A DNA stretch of 64,000 nucleotides from the NCBI RefSeq assembly GCF_005145045.1, contig NZ_CP039693.1, positions 1 to 64,000 of the forward strand, written 5' to 3'. Source of the stretch: Agrobacterium larrymoorei. Its GTDB lineage: Bacteria > Pseudomonadota > Alphaproteobacteria > Rhizobiales > Rhizobiaceae. This document shows, one piece after another, positions 38,323 to 46,159 of this stretch. A model generated the notes under the pieces. It saw only the letters and a program-made list of their open reading frames with translations. It was not told where the DNA came from and made no database searches. How positions within the stretch are numbered: the first letter of the stretch is position 1; each line of letters starts with the position of its first letter. The position numbers and the translations under genes were made by a program.

Positions 38323-39405
38323 ATGCAATCAAACATTGTGGCGAAAACATGGAATCGTTGGCATTTGTACAACCGAGTGCGGAGGAAAGCGTTCCACCAC
38401 CCCAAACTCGCCGCAATCTGCCGACTAATTCACGATGAAGGCAGTTCAGATAAGGTAAGAGCCATGGCGTTAATGGATGGGGACATTGCTGTGGAAAAGA
38501 CCTACGTGAAGGCTCACAGCCCCAACACCAAGCATGACGCCGAGGGCTATGGTCTCACTCGCGAAGAGGCCAATGAGCGCCGAGGTGCTGGATGGTGGGT
38601 TAGTCTGAGACGGCGCGGTCACAAGATCGTCCGGTTGTTCAAGGACAGCGTCTACGGATCAAATGAATCTGCCTACGCTCAAGCTTACGCCTACCGCGAT
38701 GCGATCATTGAAGCCATCCCACCTGCGACAAATCATGAGCAGGCCGTCCTTCTTCGTAAGAACAACAAGAGCGGCATTTCCGGGGTGCGTCGGGTCGAGA
38801 CGCGTGACGGCGATGCCTGGCAGGCAACCTTGATGACCAATGAAGGCCAGAAGCGCGAAAACTTCTCAGTCTTCAAGTTGGGTGAGGCGGCAGCCAAATC
38901 CATGGCAATTGCCCAACGGCGCAGATGGCTTGCCACTCTTCCCGTGATGCATTTGGCCTATGCTCATCATGCAGCGGAGGTTGCGCAGGAGCGGTTCGCG
39001 GACGATTTGATACCGGTGCGCGATGTTATGCCGGAGACCCATCTCACAGACGACGAGATCAAAGCGCGTATCAAGACGATCAACGATGAGTTCGACAGAA
39101 CCCGCCCGAAGCGCCTGAGGGTCAGGGTCAAAAGCTACGAAGCCAGCAGATTATCGGTATTCGTATCCGATGCAGGCAAGCCAGCAAAACGCAGGCTCGT
39201 CCAGATCAACACGCGAAAAATGGGGCGGTGTGAAATTTTGAGGGATGTCAGATCGAAGGTAGAGGCTTCGATCGCTGAGTTCTATGATGCAGAAACAGCC
39301 CGCTGGTTCATGATGGCACATGGTCGGCATCTACTGTCTGAAGACCAGTTCAATATCCGTGACGGCTTCAATGTTCTGGTGATCGCTGAGACGGGCAAAG
39401 CGTAA
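38323..39405 (+). CDS. AP2-domain-containing protein
   Basis: A 360-aa protein with an AP2-like DNA-binding segment, NNKSGISGVRRVETRDGDAW followed by EAAAKSMAIAQRRRW, and a second weaker copy near 85-125 (GAGWWVSLRRRGHKIVRLFK). The C-terminal 130 residues are unrecognised. Bacterial AP2 proteins are often tied to mobile elements. It is divergent from vgrG and could regulate it or move with the recombinase next door. The start is uncertain; an ATG at 38464 is an alternative. Confidence 0.7.
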   Translation: MQSNIVAKTWNRWHLYNRVRRKAFHHPKLAAICRLIHDEGSSDKVRAMALMDGDIAVEKTYVKAHSPNTKHDAEGYGLTREEANERRGAGWWVSLRRRGHKIVRLFKDSVYGSNESAYAQAYAYRDAIIEAIPPATNHEQAVLLRKNNKSGISGVRRVETRDGDAWQATLMTNEGQKRENFSVFKLGEAAAKSMAIAQRRRWLATLPVMHLAYAHHAAEVAQERFADDLIPVRDVMPETHLTDDEIKARIKTINDEFDRTRPKRLRVRVKSYEASRLSVFVSDAGKPAKRRLVQINTRKMGRCEILRDVRSKVEASIAEFYDAETARWFMMAHGRHLLSEDQFNIRDGFNVLVIAETGKA

Positions 39406-39448
39406 TCTCCACAATTCTCTGAACGCTTTCATTATTCCATGGCCGCGA

Positions 39449-40597
39449 TCAAAGCATTCTGGCCGCTCTTCCGCTTCTTCGTGTCGCATTGTTGTAATAG
39501 CTGGATGCCTGCTGAACAGACCGATGCTTTGACTGCTCCATCGCTTCGGGCAGGGGGATGCCTCGATTGGCCGCTTCGGTTAGATACCCTGACCGCAAAC
39601 CATGCGCAGAAAACTCCCCACTGTCCAACCCCGCCATCTCCGCCCGCAGCTTGAGGATCGCATTGATCGACTGCGGATCTATCGCCCGTTTGGAGACGGT
39701 ACCCCATCGTCCGATCCCCCTGAAGACACAACCCTTGTCGATCTTTGCCGCTGCCAGCCAGGCGTTGAGCGCTTCCACAGGTCGCCCGGCGAGATAGACG
39801 ACGTCGTCTTGCTCGCCTGATGTCGTCTTGGTCCGGCCAAGATGAATAGCGAGAGAGGGGAGGGGAGGGCCATCGGGCATCTCGATCGGGGCTTCCACGG
39901 TTAACTGTTCCACGCGAAGGCCTGCGATCTCGCTGCGTCGGCGGCCGCCCGACGCAAAGGCGACCATCAATATCGCCGTATCTCTGACATCGCGAAGCTT
40001 GTCGCTGGTACACGTAGCAAGAAGCTTTGCCAGGATATCACCGGTGACCGCTTTCGCGCTCTTGCGACGACGCTGTCTCGGGACGGCCCGCACGGCGAGG
40101 CGAATAGCGGATTTCAGGGCAGGGGAAGCAAAAGCGCCGTCAAGGCCACGCCATTTCGTGAGGGTCGACCAGCTGGCCAGTCGGCGGCGCACCGTGTCGG
40201 GTGCATGTGGGCCGGTGGATTTCAGAAAGCCTTGGCCCCGAAGGTTGTCGTCGACCTCATCAGGCATGCCGTGATCCGGATCGGCCGCACGTTTCTCGGG
40301 GTCCCACAGGTGATGCGCCACGAATTTCAGCAGCAGCGCTTCGGGCGCTGGCCACGGGAGAGATTTGCCGGTTGCTGCCAGCCCCCATGCTTCGAGATAG
40401 GCGAGGTCCGACGTCAGCGCTCGCAGCGTGTTGGCCCCCATACCGGCGTTGACCAGATGGCGTAGCGTTTCGATGTCCTGATCGGTGAGTAGCTCGGCAA
40501 GCTCGTCGCGACGCTCAAGTGGCAGAACGGACGCAATGGTGTCGAGTTCTTCTGCGCGGCGCTCGATGGCAGTCAGAGATGTCTTCACTTTGGCCAC
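39449..40597 (-). CDS. Tyrosine recombinase/integrase
   Basis: A 382-aa recombinase with a SAM-like core-binding N-domain (about 40-120, DIETLRHLVNAGMGANTLRAL) and a catalytic domain: Arg in RRRSEIAGLR, HGLR, HRSVQQAS and Tyr in SYYNNATRR. Full length, and the likely parent of the truncated copy at 17403. Together with the following DUF1612-type gene it forms a pair common on rhizobial plasmids. Confidence 0.93.
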   Translation of the reverse strand: MAKVKTSLTAIERRAEELDTIASVLPLERRDELAELLTDQDIETLRHLVNAGMGANTLRALTSDLAYLEAWGLAATGKSLPWPAPEALLLKFVAHHLWDPEKRAADPDHGMPDEVDDNLRGQGFLKSTGPHAPDTVRRRLASWSTLTKWRGLDGAFASPALKSAIRLAVRAVPRQRRRKSAKAVTGDILAKLLATCTSDKLRDVRDTAILMVAFASGGRRRSEIAGLRVEQLTVEAPIEMPDGPPLPSLAIHLGRTKTTSGEQDDVVYLAGRPVEALNAWLAAAKIDKGCVFRGIGRWGTVSKRAIDPQSINAILKLRAEMAGLDSGEFSAHGLRSGYLTEAANRGIPLPEAMEQSKHRSVQQASSYYNNATRRSGRAARML

Positions 40598-40681
40598 GAG
40601 CGCTCCAAGTCGCAGTTTTCGGCGGCCTCAAGGACCGTAATTCGCACCGACTCTTTCTGATTTGCGGCTTGAGATCAACAG

Positions 40682-40708
40682 CCATCGATAACGGGTACTT
40701 ATCGATGG
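40682..40708. promoter_or_regulatory. 10-bp inverted repeat between recombinase and DUF1612-type genes
   Basis: CCATCGATAA and TTATCGATGG are exact complements with a 7-bp spacer, in the middle of the 188-bp divergent gap. No T-run follows. It is probably an operator for one or both genes, or a recombination site. Confidence 0.55.
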
Positions 40709-40785
40709 TTAAAACCCGAACTCGCAATCATACCATGTGAGGAACACAAACTATCCACTAGAGTTCCTGTAAGAAATCATTTACC

Positions 40786-41913
40786 ATGATTTCAATGGCT
40801 TACGATCTCGCGAAAATCAGCATGAGTGACCTGATGCGGCCGGCTTTCGACGCCAGCGTCGCTCTCACGCGTCTGGATGAGCGCATTGCCCGTTCACCGG
40901 TCGGCGCGGGCTGGATCGAACGCCAAAATTTTGCTGACGCCTGTGCCTCGCTGTGGATCGACGGCGAGCTCGTCCATCTCGAAGACCTCGTTCTGCATGA
41001 TGCCACCCGCGACATCCGCACGCCCACGCACGAACTCACCATCGCCAGCGACGTACTGCGCACTCGCCGGCGTATTGCCGGGCAACTGCCTGGCTGGGCT
41101 CTGTCGGCCGACGGTTTGCGGGCACTGTGCCAGACGTCGGAGGTCCCGGCGGTCGGCGCGGACGAGGTGGGGACACCTGCCATCCGGCGCGAGGCCTTGT
41201 TTGATCCGAAAGGGGAGGGGGATGATGGTGACGACGTGGAAAATCTCCCCGGCGTCGACGATGCCGCGATCGACGCGCTGCTGGCGCGATCGGAGGCAGC
41301 AATCGAACGAGCCAGGAAGCCTGGCCGGGCTACGGCCGATCCGATGGTCTACGACCTCGACTGGGATGAGGACGCCCGGCTCGACGAATGGCGCGACGTG
41401 TTGCGACAGGCACAGGAACTGCCAGCGGTGCTGCAGGCGATCGTCGCCCTCGATGCCTGGAACGAGGTTTCGGTGCTGCAGCACGCGCCCTGGCTCGGCC
41501 GGCTGTTGTGCGCCTCCATCCTGCGGCAGGCCGGCATCACGTCAGGCGCCCATCTGGCCGCCATCAATCTCGGCCTCAAAACCATCTCCGTCGAGCGGCG
41601 CCGGCATCGCGATCGCGAAACCCGGCTTCTCGCCATCGCCCAGGGTTTTCAGGCGGCGGCCGAGATCGGCATGAAGGAGCATGACCGACTGACGCTCGCT
41701 CGGCAGATGATGGAACGCAAATTGTCGGGAAGACGAACGTCTTCGAAATTGCCGGAGCTGGTTGAGCTCGTCATGGCGAAACCGCTGGTGTCGGCCGGGA
41801 TGGTGGCGAAAACACTGGAAATGACGCCGCAGGCGGCGCGGCGGATTGTTTTGGAGCTCGGTCTCAGAGAGATGACGGGGAGGGGGAGGTTTCGGGCGTG
41901 GGGGGTGATGTAA
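40786..41913 (+). CDS. DUF1612/HTH protein, RHE_PE00001 type
   Basis: A 375-aa protein with the DUF1612 region ([13 protein letters not shown] start, [29 protein letters not shown]) and a C-terminal helix-turn-helix ([20 protein letters not shown]). The family is frequent on rhizobial plasmids next to recombinases; it resembles Fic-associated regulators in its N-terminal part, but no Fic motif is seen. Role unknown. Confidence 0.85.
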   Translation: MISMAYDLAKISMSDLMRPAFDASVALTRLDERIARSPVGAGWIERQNFADACASLWIDGELVHLEDLVLHDATRDIRTPTHELTIASDVLRTRRRIAGQLPGWALSADGLRALCQTSEVPAVGADEVGTPAIRREALFDPKGEGDDGDDVENLPGVDDAAIDALLARSEAAIERARKPGRATADPMVYDLDWDEDARLDEWRDVLRQAQELPAVLQAIVALDAWNEVSVLQHAPWLGRLLCASILRQAGITSGAHLAAINLGLKTISVERRRHRDRETRLLAIAQGFQAAAEIGMKEHDRLTLARQMMERKLSGRRTSSKLPELVELVMAKPLVSAGMVAKTLEMTPQAARRIVLELGLREMTGRGRFRAWGVM

Positions 41914-42117
41914 TCGTAAGCGATCGGCGTGCCCTTCGCGGGAAACGAGAGCACCTAGAGTGCAGCATCTAATCGTTGCGGTGCATCGGTACAAGATAGA
42001 TGCATCTGCGCGTCGCTACCGCTGCCTTCGAACGACAACTTCACTGTGCCGCACAGGATGATTTGTTAGGATTCTGGCAGAGCTCTGATGATGTTGTTCA
42101 TGACAAACTGCGGTAAA
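41914..42117. other. Intergenic region
   Basis: No gene or clear signal; a short GATGCATC-like dyad near 41999 only. Confidence 0.4.
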
Positions 42118-42426
42118 TTATTCGTTATTATTCACTAAGCAAAGTGCTGCGTCTACAATCTTGAAGAACTTCGGGGAACTGCGCGCCGCCTCGCCTACCT
42201 TTTCAAGCCACTGAGTGGAGACCTCTTTTGATGCGGCAAGCGCTTCGATCCGACACCTGAGGTTTGGCCGCGGCCTACTAATTCCCTGAGTTATCTTCGA
42301 TATTGTAGATTGACTGGTATGAAGTGCCAGAGCTAGCTCGGCCTGGGTGATGCGATCCCTGGCGGCGATGCCTTTAAGCATCCCGCCCCAGTCGCTCGTT
42401 GTCGCATCATCTGATTTCGCTTGCAT
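42118..42426 (-). CDS. XRE-family transcriptional regulator, divergent from the QueC-containing operon
   Basis: A 102-aa protein with a helix-turn-helix (ITQAELALALHTSQSTISKITQG, residues 27-49). It is transcribed away from the five-gene operon, so it is the likely repressor. Its ATG follows a TATATT box by only 7 bases, with no ribosome site, suggesting a leaderless message. Two tandem copies of a 10-bp sequence lie across this promoter. Confidence 0.85.
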   Translation of the reverse strand: MQAKSDDATTSDWGGMLKGIAARDRITQAELALALHTSQSTISKITQGISRPRPNLRCRIEALAASKEVSTQWLEKVGEAARSSPKFFKIVDAALCLVNNNE

Positions 42427-42427
42427 A

Positions 42428-42447
42428 AAACGAATATAAACGAATAT
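42428..42447. promoter_or_regulatory. Tandem 10-bp direct repeat over the XRE promoter
   Basis: AAACGAATAT occurs twice in direct tandem (42428-42437, 42438-42447) immediately upstream of the XRE start and 53 bp from the glycosylase start. One helical turn apart, the two sites lie on the same DNA face, as expected for an autorepressor that also controls the divergent operon. Confidence 0.65.
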
Positions 42448-42499
42448 TCTGCGGAAACGTCAATGGGCGCTTCGACGCTCTAATACCGGAAAGCCACGA

Positions 42500-43189
42500 A
42501 TGTACCAGCCGCACTCAGAAATTCTTCCAGGGGTGAAGTGGGGCAAACCCGAATGGGTCCCAAGCCCCGCCTACTGGGCCGCCATTGCGAACCAGGTAAC
42601 GGAGGCGTCACACGGTTTCGTAAGTCCATCGGCCACGCTCCACGAGGAGCTCGGCTTTTGTCTGTTGGGCGGTTATGGCGTGACGGCCGAGATGAACCAC
42701 GCGTTCTTCGAGGTTCTTTGTGACGCCGGCGTTTTCGTGCCGGGCGCGAGGGTGCCCGCGTCGGTGATCGAAGGTCTGCTGCGATCGGACGCGATCGTGG
42801 ACGGCAGACCAAGGCGATATAGGTTTCCGAAGCAGAAGGCCGTTAGGATCGAAGCGGCACTGCAAAAGATCGAAAACGACCCCCCTCCGGTGGACGATCC
42901 GGTGGCGTTTCGGAATGCGCTTCTCTCGGTCCCGGGGATCGGCCCCAAGACCGCATCATGGATTGCGCGGAATTTGCTCGGTACAGACGAGGTGGCAATA
43001 CTCGATATCCACGTAATTAGAGCCGGAAAACTAATGGGGCTCTTCCACGGCGAAACCAAACTTCCGCGAGACTACTTCGACATGGAACGTCGTTTCCTCG
43101 ACCTCTGTAAAATCATGGAAATCAAGGCGTCGTTGCTCGATGCGATAATTTGGGGGGAAATGCGCAAACTCGGCCGCGCCGACGTTTGA
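42500..43189 (+). CDS. HhH-GPD DNA/base glycosylase (AGOG/OGG-like)
   Basis: A 229-aa glycosylase. The helix-hairpin-helix LLSVPGIGPKTASWIARNLL (about 139-158) has the catalytic Lys (PGIGPK-T), and the catalytic Asp follows in VAILDIHVIRA (near 166). These define a bifunctional 8-oxoguanine-type glycosylase, here closest in look to archaeal-type AGOG/OGG. The missing iron-sulfur cysteines exclude EndoIII. As the first gene of a defence-like operon, it may excise a modified deazaguanine or 8-oxoguanine base rather than do routine repair. The next gene starts 55 bp on. Confidence 0.85.
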   Translation: MYQPHSEILPGVKWGKPEWVPSPAYWAAIANQVTEASHGFVSPSATLHEELGFCLLGGYGVTAEMNHAFFEVLCDAGVFVPGARVPASVIEGLLRSDAIVDGRPRRYRFPKQKAVRIEAALQKIENDPPPVDDPVAFRNALLSVPGIGPKTASWIARNLLGTDEVAILDIHVIRAGKLMGLFHGETKLPRDYFDMERRFLDLCKIMEIKASLLDAIIWGEMRKLGRADV

Positions 43190-43216
43190 CTTCGACCACC
43201 GCTAGAGTTTTTATTT

Positions 43217-43236
43217 TCGAGTTTTACGACTCGAAG
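43217..43236. repeat. Short hairpin before the 131-aa gene
   Basis: TTCGAG and CTCGAA flank an 8-base loop in the 55-bp gap between the glycosylase and the small gene. It overlaps the start of the AAGGGG ribosome site region and could modulate translation. Confidence 0.4.
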
Positions 43237-43244
43237 GGGAAAAA

Positions 43245-43640
43245 ATGTCGGGCAGTGGCAGACGGAAATCACGGGGTTCCTCCCAACCTCAACAGGCAGT
43301 GACTCAGTCGGGCAAAAAGGGCGCTTCGACAGGGGCAGGCGGCGCTTTCGAGTCTTCTGATCCTTGTGCGATTGCGTTCGACGTCAATCTCAGCGGCGTC
43401 AATGTTATAGTAGCGGCCGGCGTTTCGGTGGGGACAGCGCTTCAGGTCGTCCTCACGGTCAGCAATGGTTTCGATGTCGTGGTTTGCCAGACCGCCGCCG
43501 GCCTAGTCGTCGGCTCATTGGCGGCTTTCCCGGGCCTGGCGACTTTAGTCGGCTGCCTGCGCAGCGGTCGACGTTACATCGCGCAGGTTACGGTCCTCAA
43601 TGGTACGATCGTCACTGTCCACGTGGAGCTAGCGCCGTGA
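43245..43640 (+). CDS. Unknown 131-aa protein with disordered basic N-terminus
   Basis: Unrecognised. Residues 1-38 are low-complexity and rich in Ser, Gly, Gln and Lys (MSGSGRRKSRGSSQPQQ...). They are followed by a compact, hydrophobic beta-rich domain of about 90 residues beginning SDPCAIAFDVNLSGVNV and containing GTALQVVLTVSNGFDVVVCQ. A good AAGGGGA site precedes the ATG at 43245. Its stop overlaps the next start (GTGA). Function unknown; a tail of this kind next to a QueC-like enzyme could be a conjugation substrate, which is inference. Confidence 0.8.
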   Translation: MSGSGRRKSRGSSQPQQAVTQSGKKGASTGAGGAFESSDPCAIAFDVNLSGVNVIVAAGVSVGTALQVVLTVSNGFDVVVCQTAAGLVVGSLAAFPGLATLVGCLRSGRRYIAQVTVLNGTIVTVHVELAP

Positions 43641-44827
43641 TAGTGGCGGGTGGTACGTATCGGGAGATTTGCGACAACCCACGCTGGGACCGCTTCTTCG
43701 GGTCGGGTCTTCGAGCAGCCGCGGCGATCACAGAGCTTTCCAAGGATGTGACGCTTGCAACATACGCGCCGCCGGAATGGGCGGAAGACATCGCCATGTC
43801 TGCAGCCGCGTTCGGCGTGAAGGCGCTAATCACCGAATGCCGGATGCCGGCGACCTTTCGATACTTCCATCAGCTATCCACGGCGGAGCTCGAATACGAC
43901 GGCGAGTTGGACATCGAGCCCTTACGCGTAGAAGGCGATGCCGTGCTGCGTTTCGGAATGGTCGCGGGAAGTGCGATCGTAAGAGCTAAGTATGCCGTTT
44001 TTGACCCGCAGACAGGAGCTGACCCCGAGTCCTTCCATTCCAACGGCTCTGTTGCCGAGCACTTGGCCATCGTTTTGAATGGCTGGGAAGCAAGCCAGAC
44101 GACAGGCGTTCCTCTGGAGGGGGCTGGCTCTATCATCCTCGCCCGCGAGAATGCCGATGTAGTCATCATTAAACTCGGACCTCGGGGAGCGATCGTTCAC
44201 TCGAGGGGCCGCAGCTCCGTGCTCGTTCCTCCTTATCGATCTGACAGCGTTTTCAAGATCGGGTCAGGTGATGTCTTCAGCGCGGCTTTTGCCTACTACT
44301 GGGGCGAGGCGGGGCTGCCACCCGATGAGGCGGCCGACGCAGCATCTCGCTCGGTCGCGCATTTCGTGGACGGGCACCGGTTGCCACTTTCGGGTATCGA
44401 GGCACTCTGCCATGGCGACGCCTATTCGCCGCGGGAATTGCCGAGGCAGCTCTATCTCGCTGGACCGTTCTTCGCCTTGCCTCAGCGTTGGCTCATCGAG
44501 GAAACGCGCGACATCCTGACGTCGATGGGCGTACCAGTCTTCTCTCCGCTTCACGATGTCGGTACCGCCAAGTCGGCCCACGACCTGGCGTCCGGAGATC
44601 TCGCTGGTCTGGATGAGAGTGCGGTGGTCCTCGCACTCCTCGACGGTGCCGACCCAGGGACGATTTTCGAAGTCGGTTACGCTCGGAAGGCCGGAATTCC
44701 CGTGGTCGGATATTCCGAACAACTCGACCCGCTTCACCTCACGATGTTCGAGGGGACAGGCTGCGTAATGGAAAGCGATTACACCACGGCCGTCTATAAG
44801 GCCGCCATGAAGGCATGGTCAGCATGA
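43637..44827 (+). CDS. PfkB-like carbohydrate kinase fused to nucleoside 2-deoxyribosyltransferase
   Basis: A 396-aa two-domain protein. The start is the GTG at 43637 inside GTGA overlapping the previous stop; the frame is open further upstream but not conserved. Residues 1-250 are a PfkB/ribokinase fold: GSGLRAAAAITELS near the N-terminus and the catalytic KIGSGDVFSAAFAYYWGE (G-S-G-D with the base Asp). Residues 270-396 are a nucleoside 2-deoxyribosyltransferase: LYLAGPFFALPQRWLIEETR, FSPLHDVG, and DPGTIFEVGYARKAGIPVVG with the nucleophile Glu. Together they could phosphorylate and exchange the sugar of a base or nucleoside. Overlaps the next gene (ATGA). Confidence 0.88.
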   Translation: MIVAGGTYREICDNPRWDRFFGSGLRAAAAITELSKDVTLATYAPPEWAEDIAMSAAAFGVKALITECRMPATFRYFHQLSTAELEYDGELDIEPLRVEGDAVLRFGMVAGSAIVRAKYAVFDPQTGADPESFHSNGSVAEHLAIVLNGWEASQTTGVPLEGAGSIILARENADVVIIKLGPRGAIVHSRGRSSVLVPPYRSDSVFKIGSGDVFSAAFAYYWGEAGLPPDEAADAASRSVAHFVDGHRLPLSGIEALCHGDAYSPRELPRQLYLAGPFFALPQRWLIEETRDILTSMGVPVFSPLHDVGTAKSAHDLASGDLAGLDESAVVLALLDGADPGTIFEVGYARKAGIPVVGYSEQLDPLHLTMFEGTGCVMESDYTTAVYKAAMKAWSA

Positions 44828-45417
44828 GACTACTACTCTTCTCGGGTGGTCTGGACTCAACGGCGTTGGCATGGTCGCAGCGACCTGACTTATGTCTTAC
44901 AGTCGATTACGGGCAAAGGCCGGCGCAGGGAGAAATCCGGGCGGCTTCCGGGCTTTCGGGGTTAATGGGGCTTCGCCATGAGGTCGTGACAGTTGATCTG
45001 GCTCACCTCGGGTCTGGATCGCTGGCAGGCTCGGAAACCGCGACCGTTGGATCAGCTCCCGAGTGGTGGCCATACAGAAATCAAATGCTGATCACGCTGG
45101 CCGCGATGAAATTTGTAGGGCAGGGCCTCAAGGAAATCATGTTTGGTGCCGTCGCGACTGACGTTCACGCAGACGGTAAAAAACCGTTCGTCGATGCTAT
45201 CAGCTCGCTGGTCTCGCTACAGGAAGGCGCTGTGCGTGTCACTGCGCCTGCCATCGACAGCGACCCTGTCGATCTCATCAGAGGCTCTGGCCTTCCCGCG
45301 TCGTTACTGGGGGCGACTTTCTCCTGCCATGTTGCCGAATACCCTTGCGGGCGTTGCCGGGGATGCGAGAAGCATAGCGATACTATGCGCGAACTTGCTG
45401 GGGCTGCTCATCCATGA
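44824..45417 (+). CDS. QueC-like ATP-dependent amidation/nitrile enzyme
   Basis: A 197-aa PP-loop enzyme. The ATP motif LLFSGGLDSTALAW is at residue 4-17, and a zinc site FSCHVAEYPCGRCRGCEKH gives C-x6-C-x2-C-x2-C near the C-terminus. Genuine QueC makes 7-cyano-7-deazaguanine from carboxy-deazaguanine, but queuosine pathway neighbours (queD, queE, folE) are absent. The ATG at 44824 overlaps the previous stop (ATGA); an ATG 9 bases earlier is possible. Defence-associated QueC homologues (Cap9 in type IV CBASS, QatC) are the relevant comparison. Confidence 0.9.
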   Translation: MRLLLFSGGLDSTALAWSQRPDLCLTVDYGQRPAQGEIRAASGLSGLMGLRHEVVTVDLAHLGSGSLAGSETATVGSAPEWWPYRNQMLITLAAMKFVGQGLKEIMFGAVATDVHADGKKPFVDAISSLVSLQEGAVRVTAPAIDSDPVDLIRGSGLPASLLGATFSCHVAEYPCGRCRGCEKHSDTMRELAGAAHP

Positions 45418-46136
45418 GTTCAGTTGTCCCATGGCGACAATACCAAAGGGATGTTGCCGACCACTTCCAGCAGCTCGGATTCTCAGTCGCCGTTGAAGAA
45501 AAAGTCGAAGGAGCCCGCGGAAGCCATGTCGTCGATGTCGTCGCTAGGATTGAGATGTTTGGCGTTTCAGTCTGCTGGATCGTCGAATGCAAGCTCTGGA
45601 ACCGACCTGTCGAAAAGGAGAACGTGCTCACCTTGTATCAGATCGCTCAGGACGTGGGTGCGGACAGAGCGTTCCTGATGTCGGAGAGCGGTTTCCAGGC
45701 TGGGGCTGTCCGGTCCATTGCCAACACCAACGTCACACTGGCTAGCGTGGAGGAGTTGAGCGAGCTTAGCCAGCTAGCTCTGGCGAAATTGATCATCGCG
45801 AGCTTGAGAAAAGACATTTTCGCGGCTCGCCACCGGCTTTATCCGATCCTCTGGGCGATACAGGACAACCCCTCCGATGATATGAGAATTACCTACACCA
45901 TAGTCGTGGATCTGCTTGGTGCTTGCATGGCGATGGAGATGGCTTTGAATCGGGCAGCCGGCAATGTCTATCCCTTCCGATATAACGCTGATTTCACCAG
46001 AAGCCCGCTGGTGATCGTAAACAGCGAGATCGAACTTGTAAGGCAGATATCAATTGACATGGCCGAGGTCACAGACCGGGTAGTGAGGGTTGAAGGGGAT
46101 TACCAAGGTCTGGTCGAAGCCTGCACCGACACTTAA
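45414..46136 (+). CDS. Mrr-like restriction endonuclease
   Basis: A 240-aa nuclease of the PD-(D/E)xK fold. Residues 30-66 hold SHVVDVVARIEM (Asp) and CWIVECKLWNRPV (E-C-K), followed by the Gln-like helix KENVLTLYQIAQDVGADRA and LMSESGFQAGAVRSIANT, typical of the Mrr_cat family. The C-terminal 120 residues are helical and unknown. ATGA overlap with the QueC-like gene. The probable effector of the operon. The gene ends 24 bp before an IS element, so any sixth gene could have been lost. Confidence 0.85.
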   Translation: MSSVVPWRQYQRDVADHFQQLGFSVAVEEKVEGARGSHVVDVVARIEMFGVSVCWIVECKLWNRPVEKENVLTLYQIAQDVGADRAFLMSESGFQAGAVRSIANTNVTLASVEELSELSQLALAKLIIASLRKDIFAARHRLYPILWAIQDNPSDDMRITYTIVVDLLGACMAMEMALNRAAGNVYPFRYNADFTRSPLVIVNSEIELVRQISIDMAEVTDRVVRVEGDYQGLVEACTDT

Positions 46137-46159
46137 TGAAGGCTGGGTGTGTTTCGGCA

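Noticed and set aside
43364..43636. Upstream extension of the PfkB-NDT frame
   Set aside because: It lies over the 131-aa gene in another frame and has Arg/Ser-rich shadow composition; the GTG at 43637 gives the family's normal N-terminus and an overlap with the previous stop.
44824..45417. Queuosine biosynthesis queC
   Set aside because: No queD, queE, queF or folE nearby, and the gene is locked in a defence-like operon between a deoxyribosyltransferase and a nuclease.
42500..46136. Calling the QueC-containing operon a type IV CBASS
   Set aside because: No CD-NTase-like gene and no TGT are visible; PfkB-NDT and Mrr are not standard members.
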